Shown piece after piece: positions 37,543 to 46,233 of a DNA stretch of 64,000 bases (position 1 is the first letter of the stretch; each line of letters opens with the position of its first letter). Position numbers and translations under genes: made by a program. The notes below the pieces were generated by a model. That model did not search any database. It saw nothing but the letters and a program-made list of their open reading frames with translations, and was not told where the DNA came from. The stretch comes from an uncultured Pontibacter sp. (GTDB lineage Bacteria > Bacteroidota > Bacteroidia > Cytophagales > Hymenobacteraceae), in contig NZ_CANLMZ010000010.1 in NCBI RefSeq assembly GCF_947492645.1, positions 1 through 64,000 of the forward strand, read 5' to 3'.

Positions 37543-40320
37543 CTAAAACTTGAAATTATATGTAACTGTAGGAACAGGCTGTCCGAAAATAGACATTTTG
37601 TACCCTTTTATTTTGCTGTCCTCTGAGATGAAGTATACAGAGTATGGGTTTTTGCGGCCTGTCAGGTTATAGACTGACACTGTCCAGGAACTGTGCGCCA
37701 ACTTCTGCACCTTGTGGTTCCCCTCAATGTTCAAAGCAACATCAACGCGGTAATAGTCCGGAATCCTGAACTGGTTACGATCTGAATAATACACCCGCTT
37801 AACGCCTCCTAAATCATAGGTGGCAAGCGGTACCGTTATAGGCCTCCCGGTGCTGTAAGTCAGGTTGATGGAGGTACTGAATCTACGGCTAAAGCGGTAG
37901 TTGCCAACAAACGTGAGGTCGTGTGGTTTATCAAAATTGCTTGGGTAATACTTGCCATTATTGATAACTTCAGAAAAATCATCACCGTCAGACTTTACCA
38001 GCGAGCGCGAATAAGTATAACTTACCCAACCGTTTAGTTTGCCTGTGTTTTTCTTTAGCATGGCCTCTACCCCATAAGCTTTACCCATCGAGTTTAGCAC
38101 ATCTGTTTCGATATGATGGTTAAGTATAAGCTGTGCTCCGCTCCTGTAATCCAGAAAGTCTCTCATACTTTTATAGTAGGTCTCAACAGAAGCTTCTATG
38201 GTGTTTGATCTAAAGTTCCTAAAGATTCCAATAGCATACTGGTCTCCTACCTGCGGCCTGATGTGCTTATCGCTAAGCTTCCAGATATCAGTAGGAGATA
38301 CCATAGCTGTGTTTGTGAGCGTGTGCACATATTGCCTCATCCTGTTGTAGCTCAGCTTCACAGACATATCACTGGTTAAATTATACCTGAGCGACAACCT
38401 GTACTCAGGTCCATGATACGTCTTGATCATATCTCCGGAACCGTAAGCAACTGTATCAACAATACTATTTTCAGTTTTTGTCTCTCCCGGGGCATAGGTG
38501 AAAACACTTTTGGCCCCCAATGCATTAAACACAGAATAGCGCAAACCAACCGAAACAGATAGGCGCTCGTTAATTTCATACTGGTCGCTGATGTAAAGCG
38601 CACTCTCCACAGCCCTCTCCTGCTCCAGTATGTCAGCTTTCACCAACGATTCGCTGCCGCGCGGGGTAAAGCTGCCGGGCTTTGTATTATAAAGTATACT
38701 ACTGGCTCCGAAATCAATTACATGCTTAGCGTTAGGGTAATAGCTCAGGTCTATTTTAAGGTTAGCCTGCGATAGGTCATAACCGAGCTCAAAAGCATTT
38801 ACCGGATTTTTATCGCTGTTAATGCTGTAATTATAACCGCTGAACCCTCCGGTTACAACGCTATACAGGTTGTTCGTAAAAACATGGTTCCAGCGCAGCG
38901 TCATGCTCTGGTTGCTGTAGTTATACAGGGTATCGCTGCCCAGCTTAAATTTATCTTTACTGAAGTAGCCCGACAGCACCAGGTTGTTCTTGTCGTTGAG
39001 CTCGTGGCTGATGGTTGTGTTTAAGTCATAAAAAGCTGCTGTGCTGTTCTGCATACTTTTGCTCGGCAAGGCTTTCAGCAGCCAGTCAGAATAGGTGGTG
39101 CGGCCACCTATCAGGAAAGATGTTTTGTCTTTTACGATTGGCCCCTCTAGTGTAAGCCTGCCAGAGATAAGGCCGATGCCTCCAGAGCCTGTAAACTCCT
39201 TTTTATTGCCTTCCCGGCCTGCAATTTCGAGTACGGAAGATAAGCGCCCACCATACTTGGCCGGCACGCTGTTCTTGTAAAGCTCCACGCTTTTTACCGC
39301 ATCCGGGTTAAAAGCGGAGAAGAACCCGAACAAGTGCGAAGGATTGTAAATGGTGGCATCGTTGAACAAAATCAGGTTCTGGTCCGTTGCACCGCCTCTT
39401 ACGTTAAGGCCTGTGGAACTCTCCCCTACCGATTTCACACCTGGCAACGTCAGCACCACTTTCAAGATGTCAGCCTCCCCAAAGGCGGTGGGTACTTGCT
39501 TTACTGTTTTAATGTCCAGCTTATCCACACCCATCATCAGACCCGACACATTTTTCAGTTTCTCGGCCTCTACCAGCACTTCTTTAAGGGGCAGCACGTC
39601 TTCCTGCATCTCCATGTTCAGCTTTCCGTCAGCGTTAAGAGCTATTTGTCTTCGCAGCTCTTTCATGCCCACACTCTTCACTTTAAGCAGGTGCTTGCCT
39701 TTGGGCAGAGTAAGGGAGTAGAAACCAAAATGATTGGTAGATACTGCTGTTAAGGGCTCCTCTATCAGTACAACTGCACCAATTACAGGCTCCCCTGTCT
39801 TGGCATCCAATATGGTGCCCGCCAGCGTAGCACTACCTACTGCAGAGGCCGCTGATCTGATACCAATCTCATACAGTTTGTTTTCACTATTAGCTGTTGG
39901 CCTGCTTTGTTTGCCACGATCTGTTATGTAGTCAGGCACAACGGCTGCATGCTGTATTTGCTCTTTAGAGAAGAAGCCCTCAGGCAGCGAGCTGAATAAC
40001 TCTCCCGCTTTGATCACGAACACGCGGCCATCTGGATCAATGGCAAACTTGTAGGCTGTGTTCTGGAACACGTTGTTTAACACCGTGGCCAGTTCCTGCC
40101 GGTCTGCTTTAAGAGTTACCGTTACACTATCGAGGGTGGCAGTATCAAAAAAGAACCTGTGGCTGGTTTGTTTCTCGACCTGCTCTACAAAATCTTTAAA
40201 CGATATCCCTGTAAACTCTCCGGTTACTAACTGAGGTTTGGCACTTTGGCCGTATGCGCTGTGGAAGACAATAAAGAAGGATGCTGCAAACAACAGAAAA
40301 GCGCGGTAAAGATTGATCAT
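37543..40320 (-). CDS. TonB-dependent outer-membrane receptor with STN domain
   Basis: The 925-aa protein has, in order, a signal peptide, a secretin/TonB short N-terminal (STN) domain (about 30-105), a carboxypeptidase-like regulatory domain (about 165-250, LDAKTGEPVIGAVVLIEEP), a plug (about 270-390, GLNVRGGATDQNLILFND) and a 22-strand-type beta-barrel to the end. STN domains often pass a signal to an anti-sigma factor (FecA-type); no FecR is adjacent. Its ATG overlaps the upstream stop as ATGA. The substrate is unknown. Confidence 0.92.
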   Translation of the reverse strand: MINLYRAFLLFAASFFIVFHSAYGQSAKPQLVTGEFTGISFKDFVEQVEKQTSHRFFFDTATLDSVTVTLKADRQELATVLNNVFQNTAYKFAIDPDGRVFVIKAGELFSSLPEGFFSKEQIQHAAVVPDYITDRGKQSRPTANSENKLYEIGIRSAASAVGSATLAGTILDAKTGEPVIGAVVLIEEPLTAVSTNHFGFYSLTLPKGKHLLKVKSVGMKELRRQIALNADGKLNMEMQEDVLPLKEVLVEAEKLKNVSGLMMGVDKLDIKTVKQVPTAFGEADILKVVLTLPGVKSVGESSTGLNVRGGATDQNLILFNDATIYNPSHLFGFFSAFNPDAVKSVELYKNSVPAKYGGRLSSVLEIAGREGNKKEFTGSGGIGLISGRLTLEGPIVKDKTSFLIGGRTTYSDWLLKALPSKSMQNSTAAFYDLNTTISHELNDKNNLVLSGYFSKDKFKLGSDTLYNYSNQSMTLRWNHVFTNNLYSVVTGGFSGYNYSINSDKNPVNAFELGYDLSQANLKIDLSYYPNAKHVIDFGASSILYNTKPGSFTPRGSESLVKADILEQERAVESALYISDQYEINERLSVSVGLRYSVFNALGAKSVFTYAPGETKTENSIVDTVAYGSGDMIKTYHGPEYRLSLRYNLTSDMSVKLSYNRMRQYVHTLTNTAMVSPTDIWKLSDKHIRPQVGDQYAIGIFRNFRSNTIEASVETYYKSMRDFLDYRSGAQLILNHHIETDVLNSMGKAYGVEAMLKKNTGKLNGWVSYTYSRSLVKSDGDDFSEVINNGKYYPSNFDKPHDLTFVGNYRFSRRFSTSINLTYSTGRPITVPLATYDLGGVKRVYYSDRNQFRIPDYYRVDVALNIEGNHKVQKLAHSSWTVSVYNLTGRKNPYSVYFISEDSKIKGYKMSIFGQPVPTVTYNFKF

Positions 40321-41042
40321 TTGGCCTGCGTTAGTAAATCGTACTGCTCAGCCAGCTTAGCGATGGCAAATTCGCGGTTTTGGGAAAAGATAATATTGTT
40401 AGCTTTTAGGTACTGCGACAGCTCTTTTTTGTGCTCTTTGAGCACCTTAAGTACAGAGCCTTTGCTTTTTACAGGAAAGTAAGTCCCGGCTTTAAGCAGA
40501 TAGTAGTAGTTATCAGCGGGGAACGTAACCGTAACCACTTCTTTTTTATATACTTTTTTTCGTTTGGCCAGCACCTGAAGGTTGCCGCTGTAAAGCTGTT
40601 CGTAAAATCCGGGTGCCAATGTGCTGTTATCCTGGATATGGATAAAAGTATGCCCGTCAAGCTTAAACTGTGTTATTTTGTTCTTGTGGACTTTAATGTA
40701 GATTGTGGGGCTAAATTCATCATGGCGGCCTACAATTACATCGTCATTTACAATATCGTAAAATATTGGAACGCGCTCATACGTCAGTCCGTCATACACC
40801 AGGCTTGCTTCTAATAGCTTATTTAAAAAGAACTGATGCTCACCCACAGAAACAGGATAGCTAATAAACTCGCTCCCACTAAACAGATGTGCCTCTTCCC
40901 CCATTGCCTGCCGGTAAGTGGCAATGGCAACTTGCTCAGCATTTTCTGGAGAAGCGCTGGCTGCAGCAGCGGTTTGCGCCTGGAGTTTTGTAGCAGAAAA
41001 AAAGATTAATAGTAGTAGAAATAAGTCAAGGGCAGGCCGCAT
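40317..41042 (-). CDS. secreted hypothetical protein, first gene of receptor operon
   Basis: The 241-aa protein has a signal peptide ending KLQAQ, then a region of alternating beta-type segments (YERVPIFYDIVNDDVIVGRH, TQFKLDGHTFIHIQD) and a helical, Lys-rich C-terminus. I recognise no family. It overlaps the receptor gene by 4 bp and so is co-translated with it, suggesting a shared function. Confidence 0.75.
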   Translation of the reverse strand: MRPALDLFLLLLIFFSATKLQAQTAAAASASPENAEQVAIATYRQAMGEEAHLFSGSEFISYPVSVGEHQFFLNKLLEASLVYDGLTYERVPIFYDIVNDDVIVGRHDEFSPTIYIKVHKNKITQFKLDGHTFIHIQDNSTLAPGFYEQLYSGNLQVLAKRKKVYKKEVVTVTFPADNYYYLLKAGTYFPVKSKGSVLKVLKEHKKELSQYLKANNIIFSQNREFAIAKLAEQYDLLTQAK

Positions 41043-41594
41043 TCCAGTATTTTAAAATGTGTTATTTATCGCACAACAAGGTACAATTATCTTACAAAAT
41101 ATATACTAGGAGCTTAACAAGCATTAGCTGATTTTCTACCAACCCCTCGAATTTGTCGCTTTAGTTCCTCTTCCGGACTCCAAACAGGAAAACCATACTT
41201 TAGTAAGCTCCGGCAAAGTCGAAAAATAAAGCAATTGAAGTACTCCCTCACTTTGGTTAAGCCTTTAACCAACATTAAAATCCCTCTCCCTTCGCACCCA
41301 CTAGTCCCTATAAAAATTAATCCGAAACTGGTTTAGTAATTGTAAGGGCAAGTATAAATAGAGGTAAAGAAAATGACGTTTTAAAGCTTGTTTTTTTATT
41401 GGCGTGCAAAGTACGAGGTTTTAGCAACCAGATGTACAAACATTTCATTACTACTAACTAAAGCCCTGCAAAAAACCAGATAGCCACTCGCCAACCTAAA
41501 ATTACCCTTACCTTATTTCCTGCTGCTGTTCACATGAAAACATTATAGTTCGTTTACGTTTAAGAAGGTTGATCAAAAGCAACAATCTAACTAT

Positions 41595-43187
41595 ATGAAT
41601 ATTCGCCTTGGGCACTTCTTGTTTTTATTGGCCACCCTCCTATTTACCGGTTGCATACGGAAAAACTTTTACGCGAAAACGCCCCTTGTAAACAGAGAAA
41701 CACGGCAGCAGTTAGAGAGTAATCTTTCTCCTGTTGACTCAGTAACTGTTCAGGCTGGCAAACATTACAAGCGAGGCTTTGTACACCGTTTGTTTTGGGG
41801 AACACACTACAGACCACTTTGGGCCGCACCGGTAACGATACCAGTATTTGATATGGCAACTGCCAAAGGCGGGCTCAAGATAGAGAAGTTGGGTGGTGGC
41901 TTTCAGACAACCAGCCTTACGCTTGCAGATAAGAATGGCTTTACCTATGCCCTGAGATCTTTAGACAAAGACCCTGCAGAAGTATTACCTAAAGTATGGC
42001 GCAAAACGTTTGTACTTAACATCCTCAGAGATCAAACATCGGCCATAAACCCTTATGGAGCACAGGTGCTGCCCCCTTTGGCCGAAGCTGCCGGAATACC
42101 GCACTCCAGCCCCGAGCTTGTATATGTCCGCCCAAACGACAGCTCCTTTGGTGAGCACAAGGACAGGTTCAGCGATAAAGTATTCGCGCTGGAGGAAAAA
42201 TTCAACGATGAGCGCACGATCACACCGGCTCTTGGCAATGCCATCGATATTGTGGGCTCTGGCAAAGTACTAAACAAGCGCTACGAGGATGATGATCATT
42301 TTATAGACCAGTTGGCTTTTGCCAAAGCACGCCTTTTCGACCTGCTCGTAAACGATTGGGACCGGCACGAGGGCCAATGGGAATGGGCAAAGTATGAGCC
42401 AAACGGCGAAAACCTGTACCGGCCTATCCCCAAGGATCGTGACAATGTATTTTATAGGTTTCAGGATGGCATCATTCCCTGGATTTTCAGCAGGAACTGG
42501 GCCATCCGCAAATTCGAGTCTTTCGATGATGAGTTTAACGATGTGAAGGCCCTCATGATCAATTCTGAATTTATAGATCAAAGAGCTTTATCACAGGTTA
42601 CCCGTACACAGTTTGACTCGCTGGCCAAGGTGCTGCAGCAAGCCATAACCGACGATGTGATTGCTAAAGGAGTACAAAATTACCCAGCATCTGTTTATAA
42701 GCTGGAGGGTGAAACAACAAAGCGCAAGCTAATTAACCGCCGTGATAAACTGCATGAGGCTGCCGACAAGTTTTATGAAATCTTAGCAAAAGAAGTATTG
42801 GTTGTAGGTACCGATTTAGAGGACAGGTTTGAAGTAAACCGCCTGAATGACGAAAAAACCGAAGTGATTGTAAAACGAAAATCCGATGACAAAGTAGTCT
42901 ATCGCCGCACGTTCATAAGATCAGAAACAGAGCTAATTACATTACACGGGCTTGCTGAGGATGACAAGTTTAAGATAAATGGCAAAGTAAACCGAGGTAT
43001 AAAAATAAAGATTGTAGGAGGCCGTGGCGAAGACGAAATCGAAGATAAATCAGAAGTAAAAAGAGGGGGCAAAAAAACCTGGGTGTACGACACCGCACGG
43101 GGCACAGAACTTGAAGCAGGACCAACTACAAAAGACAAACGCAAAAATGACGTGCGTATTCACGCATTTGATCGTGAAGGCTTCTGA
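41595..43187 (+). CDS. lipoprotein with kinase-like (FAM20/HipA-type) motif pair
   Basis: The 530-aa protein has a lipoprotein signal (FTGC, Cys20). Its body resembles the segment found in some large Bacteroidota and Gemmatimonadota surface proteins, where it may be joined to a phosphoesterase or beta-barrel; neither is present here. Conserved points are FTYALRSLDKDP (116-127), RDQTSAINPYGAQVL (145-159), LFDLLVNDWDRHEGQW (247-262) and PIPKDRDNVF (277-286). The DRH (Asp256) and DRD (Asp281/283) pair, about 25 residues apart, resembles the catalytic and metal-binding aspartates of FAM20, CotH and HipA kinases. No AAGTATA copies occur in it. Confidence 0.7.
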   Translation: MNIRLGHFLFLLATLLFTGCIRKNFYAKTPLVNRETRQQLESNLSPVDSVTVQAGKHYKRGFVHRLFWGTHYRPLWAAPVTIPVFDMATAKGGLKIEKLGGGFQTTSLTLADKNGFTYALRSLDKDPAEVLPKVWRKTFVLNILRDQTSAINPYGAQVLPPLAEAAGIPHSSPELVYVRPNDSSFGEHKDRFSDKVFALEEKFNDERTITPALGNAIDIVGSGKVLNKRYEDDDHFIDQLAFAKARLFDLLVNDWDRHEGQWEWAKYEPNGENLYRPIPKDRDNVFYRFQDGIIPWIFSRNWAIRKFESFDDEFNDVKALMINSEFIDQRALSQVTRTQFDSLAKVLQQAITDDVIAKGVQNYPASVYKLEGETTKRKLINRRDKLHEAADKFYEILAKEVLVVGTDLEDRFEVNRLNDEKTEVIVKRKSDDKVVYRRTFIRSETELITLHGLAEDDKFKINGKVNRGIKIKIVGGRGEDEIEDKSEVKRGGKKTWVYDTARGTELEAGPTTKDKRKNDVRIHAFDREGF

Positions 43188-43396
43188 TGTGGCCTTGTTT
43201 ATATTTTGAGTTTAAGCTACTCCGCTGCTGTGCCTGGTGCAGGGCCACACTTTTACCTTTATACTTTACAGGCACCTTAACAAAGAATACCTGGGGCATA
43301 GCGCGCATACTTTTCGAGAAAAATATTAATTTAGTGTAGCAGCAAGTATAAAACATAACCTGTGCCCTATAAGTAACACGAACAAGTAAACGCCAT

Positions 43397-43786
43397 ATGG
43401 AAACAAACGCTTCAGGAAACCTTATCACACTTCGCCAGAATATACTTGAGAGGATAGAGGAAATCATTTCGAAAGAAATAACCTCAGACTACAAAGCATC
43501 ATTAGCTGATACAAAAGAAACGTATCAGGCGAAGCTGAAATCGGCACTAACAAGGTATAAGGTCATGCGGCCCATCACCATTGCCATGACCGTCTTATTT
43601 ATACTAATATGCATTGCCCAAATCGGAGAGTTCAACTTCTTTTTTGAATGGCAACAGGCAGCCTTATTTATACTTATGACTTTCTCGCTGACGCTGAACA
43701 CAGCTAACTTAAAGCAGCAGATCGAAAAGTATAAACAACTGTTACACTTGCTCCAGATGATGGAAAGCCTGGATAAAACGAAGTAG
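43397..43786 (+). CDS. hypothetical protein with two membrane helices
   Basis: The 129-aa protein has a helical N-terminus (1-55), two adjacent membrane segments (about 58-78 and 86-104) with a short turn, and a C-terminal coiled-coil tail (LKQQIEKYKQLLHLLQMMESL). No family was recognised. Two AAGTATA-type copies lie in the helix-coding part. A strong terminator follows. Confidence 0.7.
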   Translation: METNASGNLITLRQNILERIEEIISKEITSDYKASLADTKETYQAKLKSALTRYKVMRPITIAMTVLFILICIAQIGEFNFFFEWQQAALFILMTFSLTLNTANLKQQIEKYKQLLHLLQMMESLDKTK

Positions 43787-43820
43787 CGCCACGCACATAA
43801 ATACTGTTAAAAGTACCCCT

Positions 43821-43867
43821 AAAAAGCATGGCCCCTCGGTTAAGAAAACCAAGGGGCCATGCTTTTT
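43821..43867. terminator. bidirectional terminator
   Basis: Arms 43821-43836 and 43852-43867 form a 16-bp stem with A and T flanks, shared by the two-helix protein gene and the convergent SDR gene. Confidence 0.87.
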
Positions 43868-43880
43868 AATTATACTGTGC

Positions 43881-44630
43881 TTAGCTTTTTACCACCGTAG
43901 TTGCCGATGCCTGGGCAGATGGAAGTATAAGCACTTCAGCTAAGTTTACATGCGATGGGCGCGTAACTATAAAACTGATCAATTCGGCTATGTCCTGTGC
44001 CTGTAAAGCCTGGTACCCTTGGTAAACCGTTGCTGCTCTGTCTTTGTCGCCTTTAAAACGAACTTCTGAGAACTCTGTCTCTACCAGTCCTGGGTTAACT
44101 TCTGATACTTTTATGCCATCCTGCACCAGGTCCAGGCGCATGGCTTTGGAAAGCGCATCTACCGCAAATTTAGAGGCACAGTACACGTTACCATTCGCGT
44201 ATACTTCTTTGCCGGCTATAGAGCCAATGTTTATAATGTGGCCTTTTTTGTGCTTCAGCATCAGGGGCAGCACAGCGCGTGTTACATAAAGCAGGCCTTT
44301 CACGTTAATGTCCAGCATCGCGTCCCAGTCCTCTACATCGCCGGTTTGTATAGGCGAAAGGCCGTGTGCGTTACCTGCATTGTTAACCAGCACCTCAATT
44401 TGCCTCCATGCTTCCGGCAACGAATCAATGGCTTGTTCTATCGCTGCCTTATCACGCACATCAAAGGCCAATGTATAAACCGGCACTTCGGTTATCACGT
44501 CTTTTAGCTCCTGCAAGCGCTCTTCACGGCGTCCTGTTGCAAGTATCTGGTATCCTTTTTTGGCAAGCTCAATGGCCGTGGCACGTCCAATACCTGAGGT
44601 TGCGCCGGTAACAAGGGCTGTTTTGTTCAT
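43881..44630 (-). CDS. short-chain dehydrogenase (YdfG-like)
   Basis: The 249-aa classical SDR has the cofactor motif TGATSGIG, NNAG, the catalytic serine in IGSIAG and YCASK with Tyr and Lys. It resembles NADP-dependent 3-hydroxy acid / serine dehydrogenases of the YdfG type. It follows porT after 3 bp and is the third gene of the menG-porT-SDR operon. Confidence 0.9.
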   Translation of the reverse strand: MNKTALVTGATSGIGRATAIELAKKGYQILATGRREERLQELKDVITEVPVYTLAFDVRDKAAIEQAIDSLPEAWRQIEVLVNNAGNAHGLSPIQTGDVEDWDAMLDINVKGLLYVTRAVLPLMLKHKKGHIINIGSIAGKEVYANGNVYCASKFAVDALSKAMRLDLVQDGIKVSEVNPGLVETEFSEVRFKGDKDRAATVYQGYQALQAQDIAELISFIVTRPSHVNLAEVLILPSAQASATTVVKS

Positions 44631-44633
44631 TTT

Positions 44634-45407
44634 TTACTCAAAGAAAAGTATTAATGATACATTGTGATTTGTCATCTTCTGGATGCTGGTGTTATACAGG
44701 CTTGGGTTGGCCACATGCTGGTTTATCAAGCCATGCGAGAAACGTATTTCCGGAGCAAACTTAAAGTATGGGTAAAAGATGTCTACCCCAAAGCCATACT
44801 CCAGCGCCAGGTCAAAGTTATCAACCAGCAGTTCGTTTTCAACGTCATCGCCGCTTCGGGTGCTGCCCAGGTCCAGGCCAGGCTTAATGCCACCAACCAG
44901 GTACATCCTGAAGTTGCCGCGGCGCTTAGCTTTATACTTTAGCAGCAGGGGCAACTCTACCATGGTAGAGCTAATGGTTTTAACAACATCGCCGCGCTCG
45001 CCGGTTTCCTGGGGGGCGTTGGCATACTCAATAGAGCGGCCATAAAAGCCAACGCCCGGTACAAAGCGGGCGCTTAGATACTCTGCCAGGCGTACATCAA
45101 GTACAAGGCCAGTATAAAAGCCCGGCGATACTTTTGCATTGATGGCCATACTTCCTGCACCACCCGGGTCGTTTGCCAGTTGGTCTGCGTAATCCTGAGA
45201 GTGCTGTATGTTATACTTAGTGAGCGGTACAGCCAGGTAAAAGCCATAGTGCACGATCTTATCATCGTAGCCGGCTTTATTTTGTTGCTTTATCTTTTTC
45301 TGAGCCTGCGCCGCCTGGGTGCCAAAAAGCATGGCCAGCACAAAGCCTAAGAAAACTATTTTTTGCCTGTGTAAATCGAACTGATTCCGAATGTGAGTGA
45401 ATGCCAT
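44634..45407 (-). CDS. porT: PorT-family outer-membrane beta-barrel protein (T9SS)
   Basis: The 257-aa protein has a signal peptide (ending TQAAQAQ near 36) and eight-strand-type beta-barrel segments ([45 protein letters not shown]), ending in aromatic FFE. PorT is needed for type IX secretion in Porphyromonas, and its position next to menG is conserved in the phylum. The start at 45407 makes it overlap menG by 52 bp. Confidence 0.82.
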   Translation of the reverse strand: MAFTHIRNQFDLHRQKIVFLGFVLAMLFGTQAAQAQKKIKQQNKAGYDDKIVHYGFYLAVPLTKYNIQHSQDYADQLANDPGGAGSMAINAKVSPGFYTGLVLDVRLAEYLSARFVPGVGFYGRSIEYANAPQETGERGDVVKTISSTMVELPLLLKYKAKRRGNFRMYLVGGIKPGLDLGSTRSGDDVENELLVDNFDLALEYGFGVDIFYPYFKFAPEIRFSHGLINQHVANPSLYNTSIQKMTNHNVSLILFFE

Positions 45408-46078
45408 TTGGTGTTTTTAAATCCAACCTCTTCAAAAATGCTGATAAAGTCTTTACCGTCAGGAAACGCCTGTACCGACTCTGGCAGGTACGTGTATGCA
45501 GCATTATCCTTTGAAACGATTTTGCCTACCACCGGTAGTATATTCTTAAAATAAAATTGATAAAGTTGTTTCATCGGGAAGCTGCGCGGCTTCGAAAACT
45601 CCAGCACCACAGCCGTGCCACCTGGCTTCAGAACGCGGTTCATTTCCGATAAGCCCTTCTTCAGGTTCTCGAAATTGCGCACGCCAAAGGCCACCGTTAT
45701 AGCATCAAAGGTATTATCCTCAAATGGCAGGTTTTCAGAGTCGCCGTACTTTAGCTCTATTTTATTTGTAAGTCCTTTTTTTACCAGCTTCTCACGTCCT
45801 ACGGCTAACATGCCCTCAGAGATGTCCACCCCCACTATTTTATCCGGGTTCAGGCGCAGCGTTTCTATGGCAAAGTCGGCGGTGCCGGTGGCAATGTCCA
45901 ATACCAGCTTTGGTTTTTCAGGAGCAAGCAGGCTAACAGCTTTCTTTCTCCAGATAATATCGATGCCAGCGCTCAAAAAATGGTTCAGGAAATCATACTT
46001 GCCGGCAATGTTGTTGAACATCGTGGCTACCTGCGATTTTTTGTTTTCGTTCTGGTCTTTGTAGGGTACTACCGCCAT
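45356..46078 (-). CDS. menG: demethylmenaquinone methyltransferase
   Basis: MenG/UbiE makes menaquinone by SAM-dependent C-methylation. The 240-aa protein has family signature 1 near [18 protein letters not shown] and the SAM motif [14 protein letters not shown], then FGVRNFENL and [17 protein letters not shown]. It leads the menG-porT-SDR operon. A candidate -7 element is 25 nt upstream. Confidence 0.95.
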   Translation of the reverse strand: MAVVPYKDQNENKKSQVATMFNNIAGKYDFLNHFLSAGIDIIWRKKAVSLLAPEKPKLVLDIATGTADFAIETLRLNPDKIVGVDISEGMLAVGREKLVKKGLTNKIELKYGDSENLPFEDNTFDAITVAFGVRNFENLKKGLSEMNRVLKPGGTAVVLEFSKPRSFPMKQLYQFYFKNILPVVGKIVSKDNAAYTYLPESVQAFPDGKDFISIFEEVGFKNTKWHSLTFGISSIYTGKK

Positions 46079-46103
46079 GGGTTAATTGTAATTTGTAATA
46101 AGG

Positions 46104-46111
46104 CAAAAATA
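46104..46111 (-). promoter_or_regulatory. candidate -7 element for menG
   Basis: On the minus strand it reads TATTTTTG, about 25 nt before the menG start. Confidence 0.4.
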
Positions 46112-46157
46112 CTGTTCCTAAAACTATAATCCGCAGTTTATGTTCCGAAATATAAAA

Positions 46158-46188
46158 AAACAGGCCAAACATAATGTCTGGCCTGTTT
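46158..46188. terminator. terminator between OmpA-type gene and menG
   Basis: AAACAGGCCA and TGGCCTGTTT form a 10-bp stem with an 11-nt loop, 46 bp past the stop of the upstream gene. Confidence 0.75.
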
Positions 46189-46233
46189 AGGGTATAGTAT
46201 AAAGTACGTTTTTTTAAGACGCTTTACTTAATT

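Noticed and set aside
43150-43400. Frameshift or truncation of a larger phosphoesterase/barrel protein at the 41.6 kb lipoprotein gene
   Set aside because: I looked for a barrel-like continuation after the stop at 43187 but found only non-coding DNA and then a distinct two-helix protein, so I treat it as a free-standing form.
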